DNA of 64,000 nucleotides from Sphingobium terrigena (GCF_003591655.1 NZ_QVRA01000004.1:146023-210022), one strand, 5' to 3'; numbered from the stretch's first letter, positions 16,225 through 25,403 are shown. Numbers and translations are program-made. Notes: generated by a model not told the origin, from the sequence alone.

Positions 16225-19164
16225 TTAGAAGTTGAACTTCGCGCCGACATAGAAGGAGCGACCGACCATGTCGTAGGTGCCCGCATCAGTGCCGTTCTGC
16301 GAACTGGCGACGAAAGGAATAGCCTTGTCGAACAGGTTGGTGATGCCGCCGCGCAGCTGGAAATTCTCCGTAATGTCGACCGTGGAGAAGATGTCGAACA
16401 GATTATAGGGCTTGACCCCGACCTGTTCGGCCGCCGGTGTGGTGATGGCGCTGATGTCGCGCAGCTTGCCCTGATAACGCCAGCGCAGACCGACCCCGAA
16501 CACGTCGGAGCTGTATCCCACCGTCGTAAGCGCTTTCCACTTGGGCAGCGGGCGGCCCGGCGTGCTGGTGCCGACGAAATCCTGCACAGCCGAACCCGGC
16601 AGGGTCTGGACCTTATAATGGTTGAGCCAGCCTATCGCCGAGGAGGCATAGATTTTGCCGGAACCGTCGCCCATGCCCGCATCGGCGAGCTTGAGCGACC
16701 AGTTGACCTGCACATCGACACCGTCGGTATCAAGTGCGCCCAGGTTCAGATAGGGTTGGGCGATGGCGACCAGCTGGCCGGTCGGATCGCGCTGGATCAG
16801 CTGGCAGAATTCATTGCTGTTGGAATAGCTGCTGTTCGACCCATCGAGATTATAGCATTTCGCCAGCACGGTCAGGCCGTTGATGGTCGAGATGACGTTG
16901 CGAATCTTGATGTTGTAATAGTCGACCGAGAAGGAGAAACCCGACAGCCAGGGCGACGAGAATTTGGGATTATAGACGAAGCCGACGTTGAAGGTATTGG
17001 CCTTTTCCGGGGTCAGGCCGCTATTGCCCTGAATATTGCCGCCGGTTGCGGTCGTGGCGAACTGATAGGCGTCGATCGCGGCCAGCGGGATGCCCTGGGC
17101 CAGGCAGAGATCCCGAACCTGCGCCCCATTGGCACCGGTGCGTGCGGTCGAGCGGGTGTCGCAGGGATCCCCGATCGCGACCGGCGGGGTGCCGATGGCG
17201 AGTTGCGACCCGGTAACCGGCGAGAACAGCTCACCGATATTGGGCGCGCGGACGGCGCGCTGATAGCTGCCGCGGATCAGCAGCGATTCCACCGGCTGCC
17301 AGCGTCCGTCAAATTCAAAGCTCTTGACGCTGCCGGTCGGGTTATAATCGGAATAGCGGAAGGCCGCGCCGACGCCCAGTTCGTGGAAGAAGGGGGTTTC
17401 CGACAGCAAGGGAATGTCGATCTGAGCGGCAAATTCCTTGACGCTGATCTGGCCACGGGCGGCAGCCGAACCGACGACGGCCTCGACATTGTTGGACACC
17501 AGATCCGCGCTGGGACTGAAGGCGTAAGTGTTCTTGCGATAGCCCGCCAGCAGCGCGAGCTGGACTGGCCCGGCAGGCAGGTTGAACAGCGGGCCGTTCA
17601 CCTGGCCCTGCACCTGCGTCTGGGTCAGCCGTTCGGTGCTGTTGACCGTGCTGGTCATATAATCCTGGCACGCCTGCGACAGGTTGGTCGCGTTGGCGAT
17701 ACCGAAGGGGTTGAACCCGCCAGCGCAGATCGACGCGCCACCATCGGCCGCGTTGAGCAAGGTCTGGACCCGCGATTTCAGCACCGCGTTGAACATCGAC
17801 TGATTGTGGACAGTCTCATCATAGGAGGCGAAAGCGTCGAACTTCCATGATCCGGCCAGCGTGCCTTTCAGGCCGCCCAGATATTGCTGGACGCGGTAAT
17901 TTTCGTCCCACCCCTTGTCGGCGATGCCGACATAGCGCGCGCTCCAGCGGAAGGGCGCAGACGGATTGGTGCGCGAGGCCAGCAGCGTGCGCAGGTCGGA
18001 CGGGATGAAGGGGTTGGTGACCGGGATCGTCGTGAAGGGTGCAAACTGGGTGAGGCTGCCGCCGCTTTCGGTCGTCACGGTGGAATCGACATAGAGGAAC
18101 TGGCCATAGGCAGTCAGCGCTTCGGTGATGTCGAATTCGCCCTTGGCAAAGGCGGACTTGCGCTCGAAGGCGTTGAGGATCTGGAGCTGCGGTCCCACCG
18201 GCATACGGACATTGCCGCCGATCACGGCATAAGCGCCGGTCGTTGGCCCCTGATAGTTGATCGCCCCGGTCTGGGTAAACAGCGAGCCATTATTGTTGAA
18301 GCCAAGATTGAGCGTGCGGTTGATAGGGCTGGTGACGCCATATTGGGCGAACACGCCGGCCAGTGCCGCCTGGCTGGGCAGGTTGAGCGCGTCGGGAACG
18401 AACGCGCCGGTGCCGATGAAGGAGGACGGTACGCGGTCAGCGAAGAAGGGGCGCTGCGAACCGGACAGCGGATCGCGCTTGGCGTAGCTAAGCGCGAGCA
18501 TCAACCGGCCACGATCGTCCGCAAATTTGGTGCCCAGCGCGAGCGAGGCGTTGAACTTGCCATAGTCGCCGCGGAACGAGTCGCCCTGCTGGATGTCGGC
18601 GCGGACGCCGTCAAAATAGCGGTCAGTCTTGAAATTCACGACGCCGGACATGGCGTCCGATCCATAGATGGCGGATGCGCCACCGGTGATGACATCGACC
18701 GAGCCGATGATCGATTCAGGCAGGATGTTGATATCGACATTGCCGTTAATGTCCGACAGCGGCAGGCGGCGACCGTCGAGCAGAACGAGATTGCGGTTCG
18801 ACCCCAGCCCACGCAGGTTGAGCGTGGCGCGACCGCCCGCCCCCTGACCGCCAGTGCCGGCATTGCCCGACGGGGTGAAGCCGGGCAACTGGTTGAGCGA
18901 ATCTTCCAGCGTGATCTGGCCGCTCTGCTGTACCAGCTCATCGGAGACGGTGACGATCGGGCTGACGGCGACATTATTGGGCCGCGCGATCAGCGATCCG
19001 GTGACGACGATATCGGCGGTGCTGGGCTGTTCCGGTTCGGCCGCGACCTGCGGTGGCGCGTCAGCGGCCGGTGCCTGGGCGATGGCGGGCGCTGCAAAGG
19101 CAGCCAATATCAAGGCCGTCGCCGACCCGCCGAGGCGCAGTCCCGTCATAAAAGAAATATTCAT
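16225..19164 (-). CDS. TonB-dependent receptor of the quinate/shikimate cluster
   Basis: A 979-residue TonB-dependent receptor with a Ser/Gly-rich plug. The signal peptide ends near APAIAQA, then comes TADIVVTGSLIARP (TonB box). Plug motifs RGLGSNRNLVLLDGRRL and VDVITGGASAIYGSDAMSG are of the long-receptor group common in Caulobacterales and Sphingomonadales. The barrel ends in GRSFYVGAKFNF. Two in-frame ATGs occur. GGGAGG directly abuts the first (19170) but is 6 nt from the second (19164), so the second is chosen. A degenerate copy of the cluster's TGTAC-N6-GTACA site lies 22-37 bp upstream. The likely ligand is a plant-derived quinate or shikimate ester, by context only. Confidence 0.92.
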   Translation of the reverse strand: MNISFMTGLRLGGSATALILAAFAAPAIAQAPAADAPPQVAAEPEQPSTADIVVTGSLIARPNNVAVSPIVTVSDELVQQSGQITLEDSLNQLPGFTPSGNAGTGGQGAGGRATLNLRGLGSNRNLVLLDGRRLPLSDINGNVDINILPESIIGSVDVITGGASAIYGSDAMSGVVNFKTDRYFDGVRADIQQGDSFRGDYGKFNASLALGTKFADDRGRLMLALSYAKRDPLSGSQRPFFADRVPSSFIGTGAFVPDALNLPSQAALAGVFAQYGVTSPINRTLNLGFNNNGSLFTQTGAINYQGPTTGAYAVIGGNVRMPVGPQLQILNAFERKSAFAKGEFDITEALTAYGQFLYVDSTVTTESGGSLTQFAPFTTIPVTNPFIPSDLRTLLASRTNPSAPFRWSARYVGIADKGWDENYRVQQYLGGLKGTLAGSWKFDAFASYDETVHNQSMFNAVLKSRVQTLLNAADGGASICAGGFNPFGIANATNLSQACQDYMTSTVNSTERLTQTQVQGQVNGPLFNLPAGPVQLALLAGYRKNTYAFSPSADLVSNNVEAVVGSAAARGQISVKEFAAQIDIPLLSETPFFHELGVGAAFRYSDYNPTGSVKSFEFDGRWQPVESLLIRGSYQRAVRAPNIGELFSPVTGSQLAIGTPPVAIGDPCDTRSTARTGANGAQVRDLCLAQGIPLAAIDAYQFATTATGGNIQGNSGLTPEKANTFNVGFVYNPKFSSPWLSGFSFSVDYYNIKIRNVISTINGLTVLAKCYNLDGSNSSYSNSNEFCQLIQRDPTGQLVAIAQPYLNLGALDTDGVDVQVNWSLKLADAGMGDGSGKIYASSAIGWLNHYKVQTLPGSAVQDFVGTSTPGRPLPKWKALTTVGYSSDVFGVGLRWRYQGKLRDISAITTPAAEQVGVKPYNLFDIFSTVDITENFQLRGGITNLFDKAIPFVASSQNGTDAGTYDMVGRSFYVGAKFNF

Positions 19165-19185
19165 GCTCATCCTCCCTTATTATAA

Positions 19186-19201
19186 CGAACTATTTAGTCC
19201 A
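19186..19201. promoter_or_regulatory. TetR-type operator candidate, degenerate copy before the TonB receptor
   Basis: CGAAC-TATTTA-GTCCA. It matches the TGTAC-N6-GTACA sites of this cluster in spacing, in the AT-rich spacer and in 4 of 5 right-half bases. It is the weakest of the four copies. Confidence 0.4.
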
Positions 19202-19207
19202 TTTCAG

Positions 19208-19229
19208 ACCATGCCTCATCGTGCATGGT
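19208..19229. terminator. Weak hairpin after the MFS gene
   Basis: ACCATGC and GCATGGT form a 7-bp stem around an 8-nt loop, 18 bp beyond the stop of the MFS gene. There is no T tract on either strand, so termination here is only a possibility. Confidence 0.25.
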
Positions 19230-19246
19230 GTCGTTCAATATGTCAT

Positions 19247-20536
19247 TCAGTCCATTTCCACCCGCTTCACATCGCCGATGATGAAGATATAGGCCGCGGC
19301 CCCCACCAGCGCGAGCGTGCCGATAAAGGCCAGTGCGCCATAGAAGGAGCCGGTCTGCCCCACGATCACACCGACCACGATGGGCGTGACGATGCCGGCC
19401 AGATTGGCGCACAGATTGAACACCCCGCCGGTCAGGCCGATATACTGGCGCGGCGCGACATCCGAAATGAGCGTCCAGCCCAGATTCACCATGCCCTGCC
19501 CGAAAAAGGCGACCGACATGATGGCGATGACGAGCGTGTTGCTCTGCACGAAATTGGCAAGGATGATGGTCGATGCCAGCAGCAGTCCGACGACGATCGG
19601 CAGTTTGCGGCCGATATTGGCCGATCCCGTGCGCCGGATCAGCATGTCCGACACATGGCCGCCCAGCAGCACACCCGCCGATGCGGCGATATAGGGCAAT
19701 ATGGCGAAGGTGCCGGACTTGAGCCAGTCCATGCCCCGTTCGGTCGCCAGATAGGTCGGGAACCAGGTCAGGAAAAAGACCAGCGTCGAATTGCCGCAAA
19801 ATTGGCCGATCGATGCGCCCAATATCTGGCGCTGCGACAGCAATTTTCCGACATTGGCCCAGGAAAAGCGGACAGATTGCGCCGGGGCGGCGTCTGCCAG
19901 ACCACCGCCCGCGCGGATATGGTCCAGTTCCGCGCTGTTGACGCGATGGCTGTGCTGGGGATCGCGATACCAGGCGTACATCAGCAGGCCAAAGGCCAGA
20001 CCGATCCCGCCAGCAATGATGAACAGCGCGCGCCAGCCCATGCTGCCGACCACCCAGAAAAGGACGGGGCTGAAGAAGGCCAGGCCAGCATATTGGCCGA
20101 CGGCATAGACGGCATTGGCGCGGGCGCGCTCCTGCTGCGGGAACCAGCTGCTCAGGATGCGGCTGTTGCAGGGGTAGCAGGGCGCTTCGGACATGCCGAG
20201 CGCCAGGCGAAAGCCGAACAACATGGTGACGTTGGTGGCGAGGCCATGCAGCAGGGTGAAGAAGGACCAGAGGATCAGCGATCCGGCATAGGTGATCCGC
20301 GTGCCCAACCGATCAAGCAGGAGGCCGCCGGGAATCTGGGACGCTGCATAGGTCCATGAAAAGGCGGAGAAAATAAGCCCCATCATTTCGGGCGAAATCT
20401 GAAGTTCCTGCGTCAGCGCCGGTGCGGCAACGCCCATCACGGCGCGATCCATATAGTTGAGCAGGGTCGCGATGCTGATCAGGCCAAGAACGCCAAAGCG
20501 CGCCTTGGTCGGACGAAGGGCCGATGCGATGGTCAT
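19247..20536 (-). CDS. MFS transporter, anion:cation symporter type
   Basis: A 429-residue permease with 12 predicted membrane segments. LNYMDRAVMGVAAP in the first helix region, the DRLGTR loop after helix 2 and FFLTWFPTYL in the second half are typical of the ACS family, which moves organic acids such as hexuronates, phthalate and hydroxyphenylacetate. ATG 20536 overlaps the stop of the upstream DHQ dehydratase-like gene by 4 bp, so the two are translated together. Import of quinate or shikimate across the inner membrane is the natural role from its position. The longer open frame reaching 20713 only reads through the aroQ gene in another frame. Confidence 0.9.
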   Translation of the reverse strand: MTIASALRPTKARFGVLGLISIATLLNYMDRAVMGVAAPALTQELQISPEMMGLIFSAFSWTYAASQIPGGLLLDRLGTRITYAGSLILWSFFTLLHGLATNVTMLFGFRLALGMSEAPCYPCNSRILSSWFPQQERARANAVYAVGQYAGLAFFSPVLFWVVGSMGWRALFIIAGGIGLAFGLLMYAWYRDPQHSHRVNSAELDHIRAGGGLADAAPAQSVRFSWANVGKLLSQRQILGASIGQFCGNSTLVFFLTWFPTYLATERGMDWLKSGTFAILPYIAASAGVLLGGHVSDMLIRRTGSANIGRKLPIVVGLLLASTIILANFVQSNTLVIAIMSVAFFGQGMVNLGWTLISDVAPRQYIGLTGGVFNLCANLAGIVTPIVVGVIVGQTGSFYGALAFIGTLALVGAAAYIFIIGDVKRVEMD

Positions 20537-20991
20537 GCCGCCAACTGCCGCTGATCGAGCATGACGAGATGCCGCACGGCCAGCGCATAACCGTCCGTGC
20601 CAAGGCCAGAGACAATGCCGGTCACGACCTGCGTCATGATCGAGCGCGAGCGCCATTCCGCGTCGCGGCGATGGATGTTGGAGATATGCACTTCGACGAC
20701 CGGGCATTCGCACATTTTGAGCGCGTCGAGGATCGGATAGGCGGCATAGGAGAAGGCAGCGGGATTGATGACGATGCCCGCCGATCCAACCCGCGCTTCA
20801 TGCAGCCAGCCGACCAGGTCATGCTCGGCATTGCTCTGGCGGAACAGAATATCAAGGCCTGTTCCCGCGACTTCGCGCCGACAGGCCGCTTCAACATCAA
20901 CCAGCGTATCGCGACCGTAAATCTCCGGCTCCCGCACGCCAAGCAAGTTGAGATTGGGTCCGTTCAGGATGTGAATGTAACGCTGGCCCAT
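20533..20991 (-). CDS. aroQ: Type II 3-dehydroquinate dehydratase-like protein
   Basis: A 152-residue protein, the normal size for type II DHQ dehydratases, which convert 3-dehydroquinate to 3-dehydroshikimate. Conserved features: ILNGPNLNLLGVREPEIYG (Arg20, Tyr25), RQSNAEHDLV, Asn76, and VEVHISNIHRR (Glu100, His102, Arg109). One key position differs. The family motif N-x-G-x-x-T-H reads N76-P-A-A-F-S-Y82, so the usual active-site His is Tyr and the following Thr-Ser is changed. Start ATG 20991 with GGGGAGG about 11 nt upstream; longer starts would add unrelated sequence. It is the first gene of a two-gene unit with the MFS permease, and a perfect TGTAC-N6-GTACA site lies about 90 bp upstream. 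Catabolic function is likely; altered substrate preference is possible. Confidence 0.87.
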   Translation of the reverse strand: MGQRYIHILNGPNLNLLGVREPEIYGRDTLVDVEAACRREVAGTGLDILFRQSNAEHDLVGWLHEARVGSAGIVINPAAFSYAAYPILDALKMCECPVVEVHISNIHRRDAEWRSRSIMTQVVTGIVSGLGTDGYALAVRHLVMLDQRQLAA

Positions 20992-21080
20992 GACTGGCCT
21001 GTCCTCCCCGATGCGTCGGGGTTGCGCCCCGATCGCCATGGCCCGTTCGTACGCCCACATTTTCGTCAGTGCAAGCGAAA

Positions 21081-21096
21081 TGTACGAACTGGTACA
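21081..21096. promoter_or_regulatory. TetR-type operator candidate, perfect copy before aroQ-MFS
   Basis: TGTAC-GAACTG-GTACA, a perfect 5-bp inverted repeat with 6-bp spacer in the gap between the lipoprotein gene and aroQ. It is identical in its half-sites to the copy upstream of quiC. Confidence 0.65.
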
Positions 21097-21103
21097 TACA
21101 ATG

Positions 21104-22210
21104 TTACGGCAAGGCATAAGGCAGATCGCGAACCGCGATACGATCGGCCTGATAGGAGCCAAGCCATAGCTGCTGTCCGATCAGAATGGCAGCAGAAACG
21201 CCATTGAACTGCGGATCGGGCGGACCATAGGCGAGCATCGTGAGTTGATGGGCGACGGGATCGACCTGCGCCACGGCGTAGCCGCGATGACAGGTCATGC
21301 CATCGGCGACGCCGTCGATAATCCGGCGAACCCCGCCACAGGCAGGTTCGTCCCGCATCATCCCCGCCATGATCAGGCGGTCGCCATCCCAATGGATATT
21401 GTCCGGCATGAAATCCGGCACGGTCAGCCGCCAGAGCGGGACACTGCTGTCATGTCGATCATAGCCGAGCACCTGCCGCAAACCGAAGGCGATGACATAG
21501 AAGCCGCTATCGTCGCGTGCCGCCTCAAGGCCGTTATTGCCCGGCAGTTGCGTTCCCGGCAGCAACTGGAATGCCGTTTCACCGGGGCGGCGCTGATACA
21601 CGCCACCCGTCACCCGCCCTTCCACGAAGTCGGTGATGCTGGTTCCCGGCCGGGTCAGGACGGTCGCCAGCACTGTGCCGTCGCTATAGGTTGTGACGCT
21701 ATTGGCGGCATGGCCCGGCGGCATTAGCAGACAGCCCTGCCATTGGAGCGCAGGTATCTGCCTTGCGTCGCTAAAGTCGACCGAAAAGACTTCGATCGAT
21801 TCGCGTCCGCCATGATTGACCACATGGAGCCGTGCCTTGCCGGGAGCGACGACACGCAGGCTAAGGCCGCGCGTGGTGAACAGGGCTGGGTCAGGTGGCT
21901 GGTCGCAATCGGGCAAGGCGGGATGGCGGGCGATTTGATCGGCGCGCGCGGTAAACCAGATGCGTGCGGTCCTTTGGCGGGTATCGACCAGTTTCAGCCC
22001 TGCCCCTTTGGCAAAGCCGCTGGCGATCAACCAGGGCGTATCGGGGATGTGGGCGAGATCTTCGGGCTTGTCCGCGCCGCAGACGAAGGAGAATTGCGCC
22101 GTCGCGGCACAGGCGGTTGGCGGATCAACCGCGCGGGTCGGCGGGTCGGGCAGCGTCGTGCAACTGCCCAATAGCATGGCCAGTATCGCGGCCTTGGCGG
22201 CGTGCTTCAT
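21104..22210 (-). CDS. Lipoprotein with SMP-30/arylesterase-like beta-propeller
   Basis: A 368-residue protein with a lipoprotein signal (MLLGSC, lipid-attached Cys17). The body carries propeller-type motifs seen in gluconolactonase and strictosidine-synthase/arylesterase relatives: LPGNNGLEAARDDSGFYV and VPDFMPDNIHWDGDRL, where Asn and Asp typically bind calcium, and FNGVSAAILIGQQLWLGSY near the end. A lactonase or esterase acting in the periplasm on a quinate- or phenolic-derived ester or lactone is plausible, but I do not recognise a characterised member. Its ATG overlaps the stop of the DUF3237 gene by 4 bp. It ends the four-gene esterase operon, about 110 bp before aroQ. Confidence 0.75.
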   Translation of the reverse strand: MKHAAKAAILAMLLGSCTTLPDPPTRAVDPPTACAATAQFSFVCGADKPEDLAHIPDTPWLIASGFAKGAGLKLVDTRQRTARIWFTARADQIARHPALPDCDQPPDPALFTTRGLSLRVVAPGKARLHVVNHGGRESIEVFSVDFSDARQIPALQWQGCLLMPPGHAANSVTTYSDGTVLATVLTRPGTSITDFVEGRVTGGVYQRRPGETAFQLLPGTQLPGNNGLEAARDDSGFYVIAFGLRQVLGYDRHDSSVPLWRLTVPDFMPDNIHWDGDRLIMAGMMRDEPACGGVRRIIDGVADGMTCHRGYAVAQVDPVAHQLTMLAYGPPDPQFNGVSAAILIGQQLWLGSYQADRIAVRDLPYALP

Positions 22211-22740
22211 GTGACGCGATAGACGCGGATGCGCACCGATGGCTTGGGCGCATCATCAGGGGGTGGTCCCAGCGTGCCGATGAAAATCGCCTGATTGAGC
22301 CAGGCGTGCGGCCCATCGGGTGCCTCGAAACTGGGGACGGTCCGCAGATAGCGTTCCGGTGCGCCTGCGACGCGGCTGTTGGTCAGGCCGACATTGCGGA
22401 CGTGGATCAGCGTGCCATCATCGGCCCGCATCATATAGTCCGCCTCGATCACGGTCCAGTCATCTGCCCGCTGCAACTGCCAGTCCGCGCCGCCCGACAG
22501 CACGGTTCCACGGATGCGCGGCCCGGCAAAATGTCCGCCGGTTATGGGGATGCGGCGACGGGTGCCGAGCGGCGTCCTGCCGACCTCCACCACAGGCTCC
22601 AGCGTCACAATCGCTTCATAGACGAACGCCAGTCCCGGCGCGTCGGTTGCGCCTGACACCGCGGCATGGGCAAGAGTCGGCAGCAGCAGCGGCGTTGCCA
22701 TGCCAAGGCCCAGCACATGCCTGCGTGAATAATGGGTCAT
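22207..22740 (-). CDS. DUF3237 family protein with Tat-like signal
   Basis: A 177-residue protein matching the DUF3237 pattern: FVYEAIVTLEPVVEVGRTPLGTRRRIPITGG, then FAGPRIRGTVLSGGADWQ and YMMRADDGTLIHVRNVG. The family has no established biochemical activity. The N terminus SRRHVLGLG followed by a hydrophobic stretch looks like a twin-arginine signal, so it would act in the periplasm, perhaps folded with a cofactor. ATG 22740 is chosen (GAGG 9 nt upstream); TTG 22755 would overlap the preceding gene. It lies between the type B carboxylesterase and the beta-propeller lipoprotein in one operon, which hints at a part in periplasmic ester processing. Confidence 0.8.
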   Translation of the reverse strand: MTHYSRRHVLGLGMATPLLLPTLAHAAVSGATDAPGLAFVYEAIVTLEPVVEVGRTPLGTRRRIPITGGHFAGPRIRGTVLSGGADWQLQRADDWTVIEADYMMRADDGTLIHVRNVGLTNSRVAGAPERYLRTVPSFEAPDGPHAWLNQAIFIGTLGPPPDDAPKPSVRIRVYRVT

Positions 22741-22751
22741 GACGCCCTGCC

Positions 22752-24380
22752 TCAATCGCGAACGCGCAGCCGGTCCAGCGGCGCTGCTGACTGGGGTGCT
22801 GCTGCTGCCTTGAGTAGTGGCAAGGCGGCGTAATGGGGCCAGTCGATCGCCCCGCCCGGATCACCCAGCAGACGCATTTGCGGGCGCTTTACCTGAAATG
22901 TCGGCCAATCTGCGCCGGGCTGGCCAGTGCGGGCGAAGGACAATAAGGCCGCCATCATCGCGTCCGACAGGGCGTGATCCTGCGCCGTCCAGTCGCGGGT
23001 GACGCGAAAGCGGTTGAGGCTGTCCAGCGTCCCAAGCCAATAAGGCACGTCCCCGGTATGATAGGCACCGACGGTCGCCGGGTCATGATCGGCGAAGGTG
23101 ACGCCCGGCCGATAGGGATGCACCCGTGTGAAGAAGAAGGGATAGACCGGTGCCTTCCCATAGGTCGCCTGTGCCTTTGCCCAATCGGCCATTTGCATGC
23201 CGACGCTGGCGTCGCGTTGCAGGTCGCGGAGCGCGCGGCGGGCCGCTTCATCGGTTTTGGCAGAATAGTGGGTGAGGATTTGCGCCGCAGTTTCGGGGAA
23301 GGCTTTACGCACGGCGGCGGCATAATCGGCCATGCTGTTGACTGGTCCCAGCGCGCGGAAGCTTTCGTCGCGGGTGAAGCCGATCATCGCGGGCACGTCA
23401 TTCTGCTGGCCAGCCGCAAAGCTGGCGGCTGGCAGGGATTGCAATATCTGCCCGTCCAGCACGACCGGGCGACGCGGGACGGTTGCCGCCACGCTGATGA
23501 GGCGGTCTGCTGGAACGTCGCGCATCGCCTCGATCGACGACGCACCGAGCGCCTGTTGCAGGGCGCGTCCTTCCTGTTCAGCCTGCGCCAGCGGGACCGG
23601 CGCCATCAGGTCGCCGAAGCTCGCCCCGCTCATGCCGACCACGCGATGGAACAGGCCGCGCGCTGCCGGGCTTGATTGCAACAGGGAAATGGACATGGAG
23701 CCAGCCGACTGGCCGACCAATGTCACCTCGCCGGGATCGCCGCCGAAACCGGCGATATTGCGCTGGATCCAGCGCAGTCCGGCGATCTGGTCCTTCAGGC
23801 CATAATTGCCCGAATGGCCCGCGCCCTCGACCGTCAGATCGGGATGGGCGAGAAAGCCGAGCGGACCGACCCGATAGGCGATCGCGACATAGACCACGCC
23901 TTTGGCCGCGAGCGGCGCGCCGGAATAATTGGCCATCGACGCCGAACCGACGTTGAACGCGCCGCCATAGATCCAGGCGATGACAGGATAGGGCTTGCCC
24001 GCAGGAGCCGGTTCGGGCGGCGCCCAGATGTTGAGGTAGAGGCAGTCCTCACTGGTTGCCTCTTCACCGAAATAATGGTTGATCGAACGGCCACGCAAGG
24101 GCTGGATACATTCCGGGGCAAAGCGATCGGCGTTCCAGACACCGGTCCAGCCTTCATGCGGACGGGGATCGCGCCAGCGCAGATCGCGCACTGGCGGGGC
24201 GGCAAATGGCACGCCAAGCCAAGACCGTACACCCGACGGCAGGGTGATACCGCCAACCAGACCGGCATCGGTCTGGACCGGTGGGCCAGCAGGCCGCTCC
24301 ACCACCTGCGCCTGCGCGCCCCGGTCGCCGATCAGGAGGGCCAGAGACAGCGCCACGGCTGTCCAGAAGCGGCGCATCAT
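22752..24380 (-). CDS. Type B carboxylesterase, secreted
   Basis: A 542-residue alpha/beta hydrolase of the carboxylesterase type B family. A signal peptide (about residues 1-24) is followed by EDCLYLNIW (110-119), the oxyanion-hole region WIYGGAFNVGS, the nucleophile Ser225 in GQSAGS and a His in VGAYHTGDVPYW. In sphingomonads and fungi relatives hydrolyse bulky aromatic or plant esters (feruloyl, chlorogenate, fumonisin-type). Here, within a quinate/shikimate cluster, cleavage of a hydroxycinnamoyl-quinate ester outside the cytoplasm is a testable idea. It overlaps the upstream esterase stop by 4 bp (ATGA), so the two esterases are made together. Confidence 0.9.
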   Translation of the reverse strand: MMRRFWTAVALSLALLIGDRGAQAQVVERPAGPPVQTDAGLVGGITLPSGVRSWLGVPFAAPPVRDLRWRDPRPHEGWTGVWNADRFAPECIQPLRGRSINHYFGEEATSEDCLYLNIWAPPEPAPAGKPYPVIAWIYGGAFNVGSASMANYSGAPLAAKGVVYVAIAYRVGPLGFLAHPDLTVEGAGHSGNYGLKDQIAGLRWIQRNIAGFGGDPGEVTLVGQSAGSMSISLLQSSPAARGLFHRVVGMSGASFGDLMAPVPLAQAEQEGRALQQALGASSIEAMRDVPADRLISVAATVPRRPVVLDGQILQSLPAASFAAGQQNDVPAMIGFTRDESFRALGPVNSMADYAAAVRKAFPETAAQILTHYSAKTDEAARRALRDLQRDASVGMQMADWAKAQATYGKAPVYPFFFTRVHPYRPGVTFADHDPATVGAYHTGDVPYWLGTLDSLNRFRVTRDWTAQDHALSDAMMAALLSFARTGQPGADWPTFQVKRPQMRLLGDPGGAIDWPHYAALPLLKAAAAPQSAAPLDRLRVRD

Positions 24381-25372
24381 CGGCCGTCCTTGAGCCGGGC
24401 GTCGAAAAAGCGGAATGTCAGATCGAGCGCACGGAGCGATGCCGCGCGGGTTGCCGCTTCGTTCGCGCCGATCCAGCTATGGCCGACCCCGGCGATGATA
24501 TCGAGCGTGACGGGAACCTGCGCGGCCTTGAGCTTGGCGGCCAATTCCTGCGACTGCGATACGGGTACGACCCGATCCTCCGTGCCGTGGATGAGCAGCA
24601 TGGGCGGGTCTCTCCGATCCACATGGGTCGCAGGACTGGCGGCCGCGACACGGTCCGCCGGGCAACTGGCCTTTTCACAATCGAGATAGACATTTTCGGC
24701 CTGCGGGATGTTGGACTTGGGCATGGTGGCGAAGTCATAGACGCCGTACCAGCCGACCCCGGCCTGGACGCAATCGGACTGGGTGGCATTGGCCTTGTCC
24801 GCGCCAGCAGGAGCAGCGCCACACTCCAGCGCGGCCAGCGCCGCCAATTGTCCGCCCGCCGAACCACCCCAAACACCGACGCGGCCAGCATCAATGCCAT
24901 AAGTGGCCGCATTGGCTTTCAGAAAGCGGATGGCGGTGCGGACATCGTCGATCGCGGCGGGGAACGGGGCTTCGCGCGACAGGCGATATTCGAGCGAGGC
25001 GACGACATAGCCGCGCGCGGCAAGGTCCGCCAGGACGGCGGGGAAATCACTGAACGCGCCGGACTGGCGGGTATGGCCGTTCATCCAGCCGCCGCCATGG
25101 ATGTAGATGATGATCGGCTGTGGGCTACTGGCACCGGTGGCGCGATAGAGGTCGAGCGTGATCGGGCGATAGCCGGGGATGGTGGAAAAGACGATGTCGG
25201 TGCTGGCGATGACACCGCCCGGAAAGGCGACGCGCCGTTCGGGCATGGGGTCACCCAGCGCGGGTTCGGGTGCTGTCGGCGGTGCGGGGGTGGATGGCGG
25301 CTGGGCGTAGGCAGCACATGCGACTGTGCTGAGCAGGGCTGCTGCCACTGCGTTGAAAGTCGGCTTGCGCAT
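24377..25372 (-). CDS. Alpha/beta hydrolase, BD-FAE/HSL-like esterase, secreted
   Basis: A 331-residue esterase with a signal peptide (ACAAYAQ cleavage region). IYIHGGGWMNGH (90-100) is the HGGG oxyanion hole of hormone-sensitive-lipase-like and BD-FAE enzymes. The nucleophile is Ser171 in GGSAGGQ, with Asp in HGTEDRVVP and His in GVGHSWIG completing the triad. It is the first gene of the unit esterase-carboxylesterase-DUF3237-lipoprotein. A TGTAC-N6-GTACA-like operator sits 32-47 bp upstream. With the second esterase it would release acid and alcohol parts from an ester substrate. Confidence 0.9.
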   Translation of the reverse strand: MRKPTFNAVAAALLSTVACAAYAQPPSTPAPPTAPEPALGDPMPERRVAFPGGVIASTDIVFSTIPGYRPITLDLYRATGASSPQPIIIYIHGGGWMNGHTRQSGAFSDFPAVLADLAARGYVVASLEYRLSREAPFPAAIDDVRTAIRFLKANAATYGIDAGRVGVWGGSAGGQLAALAALECGAAPAGADKANATQSDCVQAGVGWYGVYDFATMPKSNIPQAENVYLDCEKASCPADRVAAASPATHVDRRDPPMLLIHGTEDRVVPVSQSQELAAKLKAAQVPVTLDIIAGVGHSWIGANEAATRAASLRALDLTFRFFDARLKDGR

Positions 25373-25403
25373 CCGCTTCTCCTCACCTGCAATTTTTATG
25401 TGC

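Noticed and set aside
17884..19185. 433-codon plus-strand frame (also 16618-17850)
   Set aside because: Shadows of the long TonB receptor gene on the minus strand; no domain match.
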